A DNA stretch of 64,000 bases from Strongylocentrotus droebachiensis (taxonomy: Eukaryota; Echinodermata; Echinoidea; Camarodonta; Strongylocentrotidae): contig JAVYIG010006353.1 of NCBI GenBank assembly GCA_035222895.1, forward strand, positions 55,396 to 119,395, read 5' to 3'. The notes below the pieces were generated by a model. That model saw only the letters and a list, made by a program, of their open reading frames with translations. It searched no databases and was not told where the DNA came from. Positions 46,219-57,375 of this stretch are shown here, one piece after another. Position numbers and translations under genes: made by a program. Numbering within the stretch: position 1 is the stretch's first letter; each line of letters begins with the position of its first letter.

Positions 46219-46233
46219 CCCCCCCCCCCCCCC
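46219..46233. repeat. Poly(C) tract, 15 bp
   Basis: Uninterrupted C run. Confidence 0.95.
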
Positions 46234-46794
46234 GCAACAAAATGTCCATGTAGCCAAACCATGAATAGTAAAGATATAGCTACAGTTTATTAGGCAGAAG
46301 GTTACATCTTCAATGAGCTCCTGTAACAACGCAATTAGAGAATATGTTGAGAGTCAAAAGGGCGTTAACTAATCGCACTTTTAAGAGCATTAGCATTCAT
46401 TTGGCTTTCATAGGCAGATGGGCGAGGGAATGTGTTTGGATGATGTAGGCCAAAGTATCTATTTTTGTTTTAATCTTTAAAGGCCGGGGGAAATAGATGC
46501 ATTCGGATTCTATTCCTTGAATTTGACTAAAAGAAGTGAAAGAGTAAACGAGAAATCACGTAAAAAAAAAAAAAAATCATAAATATCTTTAGTAATCCGG
46601 ATTAATGAATGTGGACAAATATTGTTTCAAACCGCGCTTACTTATATAAAAATTACTCTTAAATCGGATACTGAGGTTGAATACGTGGGCAGATATTGAA
46701 TACTAATTTTCTTACCGTTTTCGTGGGAAAAAATATTGCGAAAGTTGGATGTGGTGAATCAGATCATCGTATCGCGACCGTCACTCTTTCACCA

Positions 46795-46915
46795 ACTTTT
46801 CATCTCTGTCGTGGGATAAGTAAACATCGCGATGTGCTTCAACGAGCAAGGGGGGTATTGAACCGGGTTCCGCTGAAGATTCCGGGTAAAGACACCACCA
46901 AGCCACGTGCCTGAT
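46795..46915 (-). mobile_element. Possible tRNA-like/SINE remnant
   Basis: On minus, TGGCTTGGTGG (A-box-like) lies about 40 bp before GGTTCAATACC (B-box consensus GGTTCRANNCC). No cloverleaf forms. A weaker B-box-like GGGTTCAAATCC is at 56330 (plus). Confidence 0.25.
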
Positions 46916-47680
46916 TGAACGTCCCGTTCGTATTGCATAATACTGTCATAGAGACTGTCAATCATCTGATGACGTCAAGGAAAAGATATGATATGTACCG
47001 CTCCATGTAATCCTCCATTCATAGAAATGTTTGGATAAACTTGAATGAGTATATCAAATGTATTGAATTTAGAAATATAAAAGAATTGTGTGACGCATAC
47101 TTAAACGCTCCGGATATGAACAAAATCAATGATGTGATTTATAACTTTCTCTGTATTAATTCAATATTGATTTTACTCATCAAGTTTATCACAAGTAACA
47201 AGAACGAATTTCAGTAATAATGATAATGCATCTCATTTTAGTTTTCTTTTTTCGTCCGCTTTTGTATTATTTTATCGGAGGAGGGGTGTTAACAAAAAAA
47301 GGGCCCAAGCACTTGAAATATTACTTTCTTAATAAAGTGATTTAAGATGGTATTGCATCCATATATTTAAAAGAGATATCTCGTTAGATGTATGGTTTGA
47401 TATCATGTGAATGTTCAACCTAATCCCTTTTCTTTCAAATCTTCTTGGAAAGCATGGTTAATCGTTATTCTTACATCATTATTATAGTGTCTGTCAATTC
47501 CAGAAAGAAATGAAACTTGTTCTTTTTTGTTTTACCGAAGAGAACCACATCATGTATCGATCGTATCTATTAAACTAAATGTTAATAAGCCACAAGCAGA
47601 CATTTTTATTTTCTCTAAGTTCATAGGGGATATTCCATTTTGACTCATGTTTAAATCCCCAACCTAACTTTCCCCCTCAG

Positions 47681-47840
47681 ACCTCATGTCGTACTTCTCG
47701 TCCAGAAATACGCTCAGAGCTTTAGGAAAGGCGAATTTAGGATTAGATGAAACCGCGATAGGCATAGGCATTAGCCTAGACTCTTCCGCTGGGTTTAGAG
47801 ATGACTTAAATATGTACCGCTCCACGCCCTCGTCTTGCCG
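47681..47840 (+). CDS. Probable internal exon, 52 codons, unknown
   Basis: The acceptor CTAACTTTCCCCCTCAG is strong; the donor TTGCCG|GTAACA is fair. The frame reads LMSYFSSRNTLRALGKANLG, then LDETAIGIGISLDSSAGFRD and DLNMYRSTPSSC. It is a local GC peak. It takes one base from the previous exon, as provided by 45797-45916 (the joined codon would be AAC), and leaves two bases for the next. A 77-codon antisense frame exists but has no splice support. Confidence 0.4.
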
Positions 47841-48242
47841 GTAACATGAGATACAATCCGCAGACTGCCCCCTTTCAACTGAAAAGAAAATCACCACAGC
47901 CCCCCTTTCCCCTTCCTCCGATGTCCCTCTTTTAAAGGTATTATGGGATTACCCATAGACACACGAGACTTTGAGATATTAAAAAAGAAAATACAATAAG
48001 ACGAGCGGCCAGGATCAACGCAGAAATATATATTTCACCCCCTCTCTCAAAATATAATAATTCTTGGTTTTAAAAAAATGCAGCAAATTTCGAGTCGTAC
48101 TCGTAGAACGAATGTTTATTTGTAATAAATATAACGGCAATGTGACTGGAGAAATTTAAAGCTTGGCTATCGACATTCAACTTCTATCATCTAATGACAT
48201 TACTATAAATTATTACTATTGGTACTACCAGGCGCGTACGCA

Positions 48243-48461
48243 GGGGGGGGGGGTTGGGGTTAACCCCCCTCCCCCCCCCTTTAACTTTTCTTATGTGTAT
48301 GTTTTTGAGGGGGGAATTGTGGTAATGGGTGACCCCAAAAAGCCGACCTAATCCCCCCCCCCCCCCCATCACGAAACGAAATATCGATCAGCCAAATTTT
48401 CAAATTTGGGGACACACAAACACACAAAAGTGTGCTCTTACCCCCCCCCCCCCCCCCCCCC
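48243..48461. repeat. Cluster of G and C homopolymers
   Basis: G11 at 48243-48253, then C-rich blocks around 48264-48279, C15 at 48353-48367 and C21 at 48441-48461: the densest homopolymer cluster in the window. Confidence 0.95.
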
Positions 48462-48480
48462 GGTACGGTACGTACTAGTA

Positions 48481-48500
48481 CTAAATACTACTACTACTTT

Positions 48501-48539
<39 letters not shown>

Positions 48540-48720
48540 AACAACAACAGCAACAACAACTACTACTACTACTATTACTTCTACTACTACTACTACTACT
48601 ACTACTATTACTACTATTACTGCTACTACTGTTACTACTTCTAATACTAATATTATTACTACTACTTCTATTATTATTACTACTACTATTATTACTACTA
48701 CTTCTACTACTATTACTACC
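48481..48720. repeat. (ACT)n trinucleotide microsatellite
   Basis: About 240 bp of ACT units with a short (ACA)n island near 48538-48560. Frames encoding poly-Thr, Tyr, Val or Ser through it are artefacts. Confidence 0.95.
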
Positions 48721-49539
48721 ATCACCCCCTATTTCCTCCCATTCCATCTCCAATGAATATTGTTATCACAAGAATAAAGTATAATACGCAATTATTGTCC
48801 GACATATATTTTCAAAATAAACAATATACAATGTAGGCAGAGGTAATACTGGGCAATGAAACATTTGAATGTTCTTTCTTTTCTATAAGCTAATGTATGT
48901 GTGAGAAAGGCAACACCAAGTGAACCGAGTCACTAATAACCTATTTCCTGATACAGACCACATTGAAATCTAGGATTATGTTCTTGTTAAAAGTAGACAC
49001 AAAAAGCTAACCAATGTATCTGCTGTCAAAGTGGAAGCACAAAATCCTACCTCTCCCGATTTCTTTTTCCCCCTTCAAACCTCTGGAAGGTATCCCGAGC
49101 ATAAATAGTCATAAATCGTTTAATTGCAAAATTTGAGCTCGTATGCATGCACATACATTTTCATAACTCATTATACCTTTCTAGAGAACCGTAGAGTGAT
49201 AATGTGCCTCCCGAATTCTACTTTATATCATGTGATTTAATTTGAAGAAAATAACTTTATTGTCCGAGAAATCAAGACCTGTAGTTGATATTCAAGAAAA
49301 AGAGGCCTACCCCTATTTTGCATTCCTAAACATTTTGATAGAAATTATGATATTTGTATTTTGTTAAAAATCAAAATAAATAAATGAAATGAAATGCATT
49401 ATGAGTGGGATAAAGGTGTATCTTAACCTTAAATGTTTTAAACTAGGGTCACTAATTTCATGGATATCATCATAACAAATCATTTCATCAATCAAAATGA
49501 TCACTAGCCATTCTCAGAATTTTATTTTATTTTCGCCTC

Positions 49540-49741
49540 TCAGTTTGTCAGCCAGCAGCCAGCAATGGATGCCGTTTCTGGTCAGTTAGTCTCGGATTGA
49601 AAACATCCGATAGCTGTGTAATAAGGAACCCGGATAAGCCCCTTGGTAAATTAAAATCTCCATCATTCTTACGTCTGAAAGCTTGCTTTACGCTTCTGCT
49701 TTGCCTACTCCCTCCATTCCTCCGTCTCATTTGAAAAGTCG
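49540..49741. other. Exon-like GC peak, strand unresolved
   Basis: Minus reading: 49741-49548 encodes FQMRRRNGGSRQSRSVKQ, then AFRRKNDGDFNLPRGLSGFL and ITQLSDVFNPRLTDQKRHPL with a stop, and AATAAA signals lie just beyond (49520-49531); the acceptor AAAGTCAG is weak. Plus reading: a textbook acceptor (TTATTTTCGCCTCTCAG, ending 49539) leads into a frame ending QQWMPFLVS that fits the phase of the exon at 47681-47840. One is probably real. Confidence 0.35.
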
Positions 49742-51810
49742 CTGACTTTTAGAGCATCTTGAGGAAAGATTTAAATCTTTTTTTCACCGAACTAAAGACG
49801 TTCAATGCTAGAAAGTAGTAACTCATATTTGTTTCATGTCGTGCTATACTTTGCTCGAGTTTTTTTTTGGGAAATGGTAGCAGTCCTGATTTTGCCTGTG
49901 CTTTTAAACTCCATCAAACAGTGTCAAAGGTGCAACATTTTGCGTGCTCATTATATTTATAATTCAAATAGATATTACCTCTTATTTTGTTTTCTTGTCA
50001 TAGATTTTTTTTTTCTTTCTCTCTTTTTTTTTTGGGGGGGGGGGGGTAATATTCAATTTAAATGTTTCTTTATAAGCGTTAAGCACTCTTTCTCGAGCTT
50101 GGCTGGTGCGTCATAAAACGATATCTTTGTGACTTAATTCTTTCTTGCACAAACCATCTCTGTTGATGTATTGCATGCAATGGCAGTGTTTGAGTAAGCT
50201 AAGAGAGACAGGTAGTTTTCAAACAGAGGGGCGATGGTTTGAGTTTAATAACCTTCATCGTCTGATGACGAGCGGATTCATGGGGGTTTGAACTCGCGAT
50301 AAATTCGTCTTTTCGTTGGGATATGGTTTCCGCTGGAAATGGCGAAATGATGAAAACTGGGGGACGGATATTGCTAGATTCATTGATTTGATGGAAAGCG
50401 TAGCCTACATCGTCTCTTATGCTTCGGTCATGACCTCATATCTTCTCTACGGAATAAACACTCCTTTTCTCATAATACTCTTTACTATTTCAATATATCC
50501 TCCTATGTGTAAAACAAATATACATCTATAATCAATTTAGTATCTTAGTACCTTACTCGTAGTTATGTTTGTACCAGGGGACCAAACACTATATCAAACA
50601 AACAAACAAAATATCTTCTTTAAATGTTCATGGACTAGAATGAGACTAAAAGGTTGGTCGTATCACTTGAACCACATGATATTTTAAGTATAAAATTTAC
50701 AAAATTTACTAAATATCTTCCCTCTTTGATTTCTACTGGAAAGCAATCGCGTGGTCGGTATGTTTGTTGGGGTTGAGGACTTCAAATTCTTCATCTAAAC
50801 TATTCTTTCACACTTTATAATTATTTATTTAGATATCTGTAAGCAAACCTTTCACTCCCCACTGTCTACACTGCCATGCAGGTGGATCTGTTTTGTATGC
50901 TGTTGGAAGTAGTTTTTTCCCAGAGTTCTTCTAATTCTTATCGAGTCGAAGATTTGTCTATTCCCCTCATTTATTAATCATTTTCATATTCATAATCTTT
51001 GTTGTATTCTTGTATATTTCCCCTTCCTATTTATCATATTTACTTTAAACTTGGTCGATTCGACTTATCTCTATATATACATGCACTCTAGAACATTCTT
51101 TTTACGCAGCGTCATCCGGAGTTCTGTATTCCCTATATCATGAAATCTGGATTTGATTATCTAGAATTTACTGCACTACATGATATGATGCAATATTGTG
51201 AAAGAAATATTATAGTGTACTCATAAGAAGAGTTTCAAGATTTTTTTTTTTTAATGTCGTCATTGAGTATAAAACCCGAAATAAATCGTCACCAAGCCAG
51301 GTTGCGTTCGATAAAAATCACTCCATACATCTATCTATCACCACCGAGTTTAGATTTGTGCCCCGTTGGGGTATTGAAATATGATATTGTAAACTTGTGA
51401 ACTATATCGTAATTCGCAGAGGTGAATCACGTGATCACAACGTTTGGGAGAAGGGGGTACTGCCCAACAACGATTGGAGGTGTTTCATTAGAAAACTGGA
51501 ATATTCAATAATTGTCCTCAATTTTTTTCTGTAGATTTAACATGTTTACAATTTGGATGCCATAGTTTTAAAATACGTTTACAGAACTATCAAATTAATT
51601 AATGATTCGGGTTTAGCTGAATAAATGGATTGAACTGAAACTAAATATAATATCACAAATCTCCTTACGAGATATTCATCATAGTTTATTAACGGATGGA
51701 TATTGGTAACTAATGTATTCTTATGACATGGTAGTAGTGTCTCAGTCATGTCAATTATTCATTGGTTCTATAGTTCGCGCAAATTGCATGTTAAATCATG
51801 TTTGATTTCA
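49742..51810. other. AT-rich stretch with G13 tract
   Basis: G13 at 50034-50046. A plus-strand tail AATAAATGGATTGAACTGAA at 51622 resembles the antisense tail at 12695 and may mark a LINE 3' end. Otherwise nothing recognised. Confidence 0.35.
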
Positions 51811-51825
51811 CCCCCCCCCCCCCCC
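51811..51825. repeat. Poly(C) tract, 15 bp
   Basis: Uninterrupted C run. Confidence 0.95.
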
Positions 51826-52520
51826 TCCCCCGATCACAAAACTTTTATGTTCCCCTACGTCATTTATTTTGCACTTTTAACTGAAAACCTCAATGGGGTC
51901 AATCCCTGAAATAAGGGATCATCGGAAAGCCCTGTTCTCAGCCAACTCAGTTTCCCCTTCTCTCTGTTATTTTCCCCTACTTAAAGAGAACATTCGACAA
52001 GTTGACTTTCAGTGGATTAGAGTTGGGTCGGCTACAATGCTCACATGCTTGTTTAAATTAAGCATTTTGGCTGCGAGGCATTGTTTTTTTTTAATAAAAC
52101 CATTATTGAATTGAATTGTAATGAATGTGTGGTTACATACTGGGTTGAAATGAAATAATGTTTTGAAGATACAAATGTAAATGAGTGGGAGAAGAGTAAT
52201 TAAGTTATGTTAAATTCGAATAAATGAAACTATAACAAATTTTTCAAGATTAAGTTAAGATTCTTTTGTTGACTTTGCCTTTATCTTTTCCTATCGATAA
52301 AAGGACAGAAATAAATAGATAATGTTTATTACATGATGCAATGACGGGCAATTTAACCACATTTATATAAATATTTGCAAGAAATAACATCATTTATGAA
52401 ATTATATACAAAATGATTATCTTGTTTTCAAAGAGGAATGAGTGTGTCTCTTTGAATGATATATTAATAGTTGGTGTCTAGAAATGGTCAACCAGAAGCA
52501 AATGAGAGAAGGTATAAATC

Positions 52521-52532
52521 GGGGGGGGGGGG
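52521..52532. repeat. Poly(G) tract, 12 bp
   Basis: Uninterrupted G run. Confidence 0.95.
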
Positions 52533-54519
52533 TAGTGGGGGTTAGGAGGATGTAGATATTCTGATGACGAGCTAGATGTGTCAATCTATTTTGTTTAATA
52601 GTTGTATTGTTATTATTTCTAATATAGGATGATTCTCGTTTCCCTTGTCGCTAATTTTGCCAGCTATTTTCTACTCCCTTGATGATTTAATCTTCCGGCT
52701 CCCTGCGTGAAGTCGTCTACTACATCCCCGTCAACCAGTTACACTCGACAATATATAAACAGATAATCAACTTGGTGATTACTTAACGGATGATATCATA
52801 ACCTGATGCCTGAATTACTGATTAAGATGATAATATTTCCGATTGCGTCTTTTTCTCGGTTGGTTTCTTCACTTTCTCTTGTTTGTTAACATAATGGACA
52901 CAAGAAACGTATATTACAGTTTTATTCCCCTTAACGAAGAAAGCTGTATGATTTACAATATATGACTTATAAAAAATGAATAAGTCAGTAAAAATAATAA
53001 ATAAATACATACTTACATGAATACATAAATATATTAATAAACCAATCAATAAATAAATAAATGAATAAATATATTTTTTTAAATAATGAATGAATGAATT
53101 AATTAATTAATTAATAATGTAAAGCTGTAATTCATTTTTTTACAAAGATATATAAAATAATAAGACACAGGAAAAGCAAGCTGTGCATTGTATTCAAGTA
53201 TGCCACCATTTTTGTATAAGCCTTTTGCGTATATAGCACTGGTCGGTGTAATGTCCAGAGTAACACTTGTTTAGTCGACAATCAAATTGAAAATATTATT
53301 TCTAAGTATAAAAATATACAAGGCAAGAGGGTACATGTACACGAAGCCCGTATCCCAAAGTTCAACCAAGTACAGAAAGTCGTTTGTAAGGGGGAACAGA
53401 ACTTATGCCTGGGGGTATACACAGAACGCTTATCCGGTTATTGGCGACTCTCTTCCCCTACGAGGGGAGCGGCTAAATTAGCCGTGAAATATATTTATTT
53501 TCATATTTCAGCCTAAAGTGTTTTCAGGGCGGGGTCATGAGTACCCCAGACCTTTTCAGAGCTTGATGTTTCTCATTTTGTTTACCCCCATCGAGGTCAT
53601 GAAAGAGAGATCTTTAGATATTTTAGTTGTTTTTTTATAAACTAAAAATATAAAATTTCAGAGATCAAAATCATTTTGTTTTAACGATAATAAAGTAGGC
53701 TCATGTTAATTTTCTTTTTATGACATTGGTCGATAATTATTAATAATGAAGAGACATATCGTATAAATCGTTGTGAAATGACTTATAGGAAAAACGGATT
53801 ATAACTCATTTAAAAAAACTTCATATTTTATACTTAAAGACTCACTCTTTTGAAGCCATATATTTTTGCCCTTTAATCCATTATCAAATATGACGTTTTG
53901 TTTTCAGTTCTTTGACTTAGGACGTCACAATGGTCCAGTAAATAGAAATAAATGTTCTTCATTTATATACATTACCTCATAAATGGAGAATGAAACATTT
54001 CAACCAAGTTTAAATTCTACTGCAGTATTGGCAATTATAATCAGACGAGAGAAATTCACAATATTAAAGGTATATGCCCTTGTCAAATTGTTCATGGACA
54101 TGATGTGTGACTCACTCTCAACTATAAAAAATATCATATTTAGGGTATAGTCGCCTCTATTGCAATGTATTACACGGGAAAAGGGTATCATATCTAATTA
54201 TGGTATTGGTGTTTTATTGAATAGACCGCGTCACTCTTCATAGAAAGTAGATTATCGGTTGAAACTTAATATCCCCTTTGTTTGAAAACATCAGAACATC
54301 TCACATGAGAATTTAAACTGTATAAATGGGAACCACGGAAGGCTAATGGATAGAAAAATATATTTCTCAAGTCAAGATAAAAAAAACCATCATGTCCGAA
54401 TCCTTGAAAAAAAAAACTGTTTTAAAATCACTAACAATGAACACTGTCAAAACAAAGAAAGACTAAGCTTATAACATATATTAAGTAATGGAATCGATCG
54501 TTCGTGTCTTAAAAAATGC
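52533..54519. other. AT-rich stretch with (AAAT)n near 53000-53110
   Basis: TAAATAAATAAATGAATAAA and ATTAATTAATTAATT simple repeats occur at 53040-53115. A 64-codon plus frame ending 53481 (AWGYTQNAYPVIGDSL) is protein-like but lacks a good acceptor. Confidence 0.35.
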
Positions 54520-54524
54520 AAAAA
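54511..54524 (-). terminator. Pol III terminator of tRNA-Met
   Basis: TTTTTGCATTTTTT on the minus strand, 10 bp after the tRNA 3' end. Confidence 0.7.
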
Positions 54525-54533
54525 TGAGTAGCG

Positions 54534-54606
54534 TGCCCCATGTGAGGATCGAACTCACGACCTTCAGATTATGAGACTGACGCGCTGCCTACTGCGCTAA
54601 CGAGGC
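54534..54606 (-). tRNA. Elongator tRNA-Met (CAU)
   Basis: The minus strand reads GCCTCGTTAGCGCAGTAGGC at its 5' end, CTCATAA as anticodon loop, and GTGAG-TTCGATC-CTCAC as the T arm. The acceptor stem GCCTCGT/ATGGGGC pairs fully with allowed G-U pairs, the D arm is standard, and the length is 73 nt without CCA. The A and B boxes are intact. T runs downstream on the minus strand (54524-54520 and 54516-54511) provide Pol III terminators. The U-U at the base of the anticodon stem loop is normal for animal elongator tRNA-Met. It lacks initiator features, so it reads internal AUG codons. Confidence 0.95.
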
Positions 54607-57000
54607 TGCACGAATAATAAGAACAGAGTACAAACGTCATAAGTACTTCTGTCGTTGTTTTAAAATGACTAATGTTGTTAATGCCAGCCATTCCCCAAAG
54701 GTCTCGTATTATGATATTCTATCAGAATATATTGTTTACATTTTATATAGTTTACAATCCCTTTCGGAGGAATATGCTTACTATGAAGTAGAAGCATTAA
54801 ATGACTATTGTGAGATGTTTTATATTGTAAAGTTCATGAGATTTTGAGAGCATTTAGAAGTATTAACATCCTGTATTTGTATTCAGTCTCATGTCATAGC
54901 TTTACACTTTTATTATAAGGAAGATTACAAACATACAACACAAAATAATATATTCACTTACAAATCGTTGTAGCGTAACGTCACTGTTAATTTTATAACT
55001 GCACTTGAAGTATATGGTCAAATATTAATTAAAAAATCACCTGTGAAATTCCCCTCATCCTTAGTAAAAAAAAAATATATGAACAAATTATAAAGATAAA
55101 AAATAATTTAATCATAAACAGGAAAACAGTGAATTAATGAGATTAAAGCCTTCTCCATATAAACGCCCATCTGGAAACACATCATCGGATCCAATTATGT
55201 GAAAATGACTTTCTAAACATCTCCATCGTGAATTCAATTACAATTTATCTTTAACACCTTCAGCGCCAATCCCATGTTTTAACATGGCATTCGTGAGTGC
55301 TAATGGCGTAGCCGTGTTCTGTTAGTTAAAGGCGGAAAGGGACTTATAAAGTGATGTTAATCGCTTTCATTAAAGTATTGAATGGGAGCCATGAAAGTGA
55401 CTGGCTCCAAAGGGAACCACTCATGCTTTCAAGTTAGATCTAATCTATATTCCTGTATTAAAGATTGATAGGAGTTTGTAGTGGGTCCAAGTTTGCACCC
55501 GTCTTGGTAAGAAACTCGAAGGGAAGTCTCAAGACAGAAAAATAGTCTCAAAGGCAATTCGAAATAGTCGCTGCAGTGTGCATATACTCTAAACACGAAT
55601 GGAAGTGCTGAAAAGAGAATAAATTAATGTGGGATTAGAGAAATAACATTTACATCCCTAAGTCATAATTTCTTCTTTGTGAAAGTTACCTTGTGATTTC
55701 TAAAATAATGGACACCGGTTGTTGCATACCAGTTGATACACTAATCAAGATGTGAACATCTCAAGAACGACATTATATTAGGTCAAAGCGATAATGAAAA
55801 CAAAGTTATACTATTCTGCTCTTCGTTTTCTCGCAATTTTTAAAAAGTAGTCCATTTGGAAGACCTTTCTTATGAGAACGATAGGGGGTAATGGTAAGAT
55901 GGTTGTAAGTCTTGAAACATAGAGAGGCAAAAATCAAACAGGACTGCTGCTTTTATTGAGTTGAGAATGTACACAACGCGTCAGAATCATGTATTTTTTT
56001 ATTTTTAATCTGGAAGGGGAGACCTCTTACACGTCTACGAAAATAACAACTATACACTCTATCCAGAATGACCTTAGAGTATACCCATACCTTTCTGTTT
56101 AGACCCCTGATCCATCTTCAATCGTCACAGTGTAAATAGTACAAATTGCTTCACAAGTTTATGTCGTTTAAACAAATGAAATTAGGAGTTGGAAATTGAT
56201 TAGTTCGTCTCATTTCTGAAAGTTGTTATTACAATCCACTTATCCAATTGTGTCATTGCCGGCGTTTTGACAAAACGAGAAAAGTATATATCACGGTTGG
56301 TTCGGGGGAGGAAAAGAGGGCAAGGCTTGGGTTCAAATCCACGACCCTACTAATTTACCTGGTTGAATCAATTATTGTGAGTTAACCCTGCTCCTAATGA
56401 ATATGACCTTTTTCCTCCCGTATGACTACTTCTTGTACTATTTGAATAACATCACATCACATAGTAGACTCTTTCCATCATGAACTTGGCTATCGGTTTA
56501 TCGATCGAACATCAAAACCAATATAAATCATTTTAGGCGTGTTGCTAATAATCTTATTCAATAGGTCATTAAATTAAAATAGCCTTAATATATTCAAGAG
56601 ATTTACGATTACATTACCTGAAAAACCGGGTGAACATGAGTGGTGTTTAAACAATCAAATATATTATGATGTACATACCAACAAGTTTGAAACGATATCT
56701 AAGGAAACTAAGGAAAAGCAACTCACAAATAGAAAAATCTCCCTCGCTTCTCTTTCTAGCAAAATTAAAGAAATGGAAAGTTGGTATTCGCCCAAAAGTG
56801 GTAAGCCCCTGGCGAATTTCCGGCCTCCTACACGAATGTCGGCAGTCGCCTGTAGCATAGCAGACATAACCGTGGTGAGGAGGGGGGATGGTTTATTTTA
56901 ATGGTAATGAAGAATTATAAACTATCTAAGAATTTCGAATTTCAAATTTGTAGAAATGTGGAATCCTTCGAAATAATTGTTTGTTTGAAAGGGTGAGAGT
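54607..57000. other. AT-rich stretch, nothing recognised
   Basis: A small hairpin CCATGTTTTAACATGG lies at about 55272-55287. Only chance frames otherwise. Confidence 0.4.
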
Positions 57001-57375
57001 GTGGCTTTTCCTCGTTTGCAATCTCATGCCCCTATAAATAGATATGCCGACTCTTCAGTGAAGTATGAATATGATGCCCAAACCCACATTAAACCGAAAC
57101 CAGATCGTAGCAGACGCGGGCACTCAAGTCAGTTCGAAATACCATTAACCAGATTAGATGTATACAAAAACTCATTTTTTCCACGCACAACCAGAGCATG
57201 GAATAATCTTGATTCGACATTAGTATCCCTGACTGACTCAGCAAAGTTTAAAGTAGCACTCCTTCCGAAATAAGTCCACCCTCTGCCACCACGACCTCCA
57301 GTTTAAATTCCACTGGGAATCTTTTGGAGGAACAACAACCAAGTACCAAGTACCAAGCACCAAGTACCAAGATGG
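57001..57375 (+). mobile_element. LINE reverse transcriptase C-terminal fragment with tandem-repeat tail
   Basis: The plus frame 57001-57273 reads TRLDVYKNSFFPRTTRAWNN then LDSTLVSLTDSAKFK. R-x-D-x-YK-x-SFFPRT-x-x-WN-L is the hallmark of the C-terminal end of several non-LTR retrotransposon RT proteins. The stop is followed by a short 3' segment ending in five CCAAGTA-type units (about 57338-57371), a typical LINE tail. The 5' part is missing, so the copy is truncated and dead. Confidence 0.75.

Noticed and set aside
48406-48756. 116-codon poly-Thr frame and its antisense poly-Val and poly-Ser frames
   Set aside because: Products of the ACT trinucleotide repeat.
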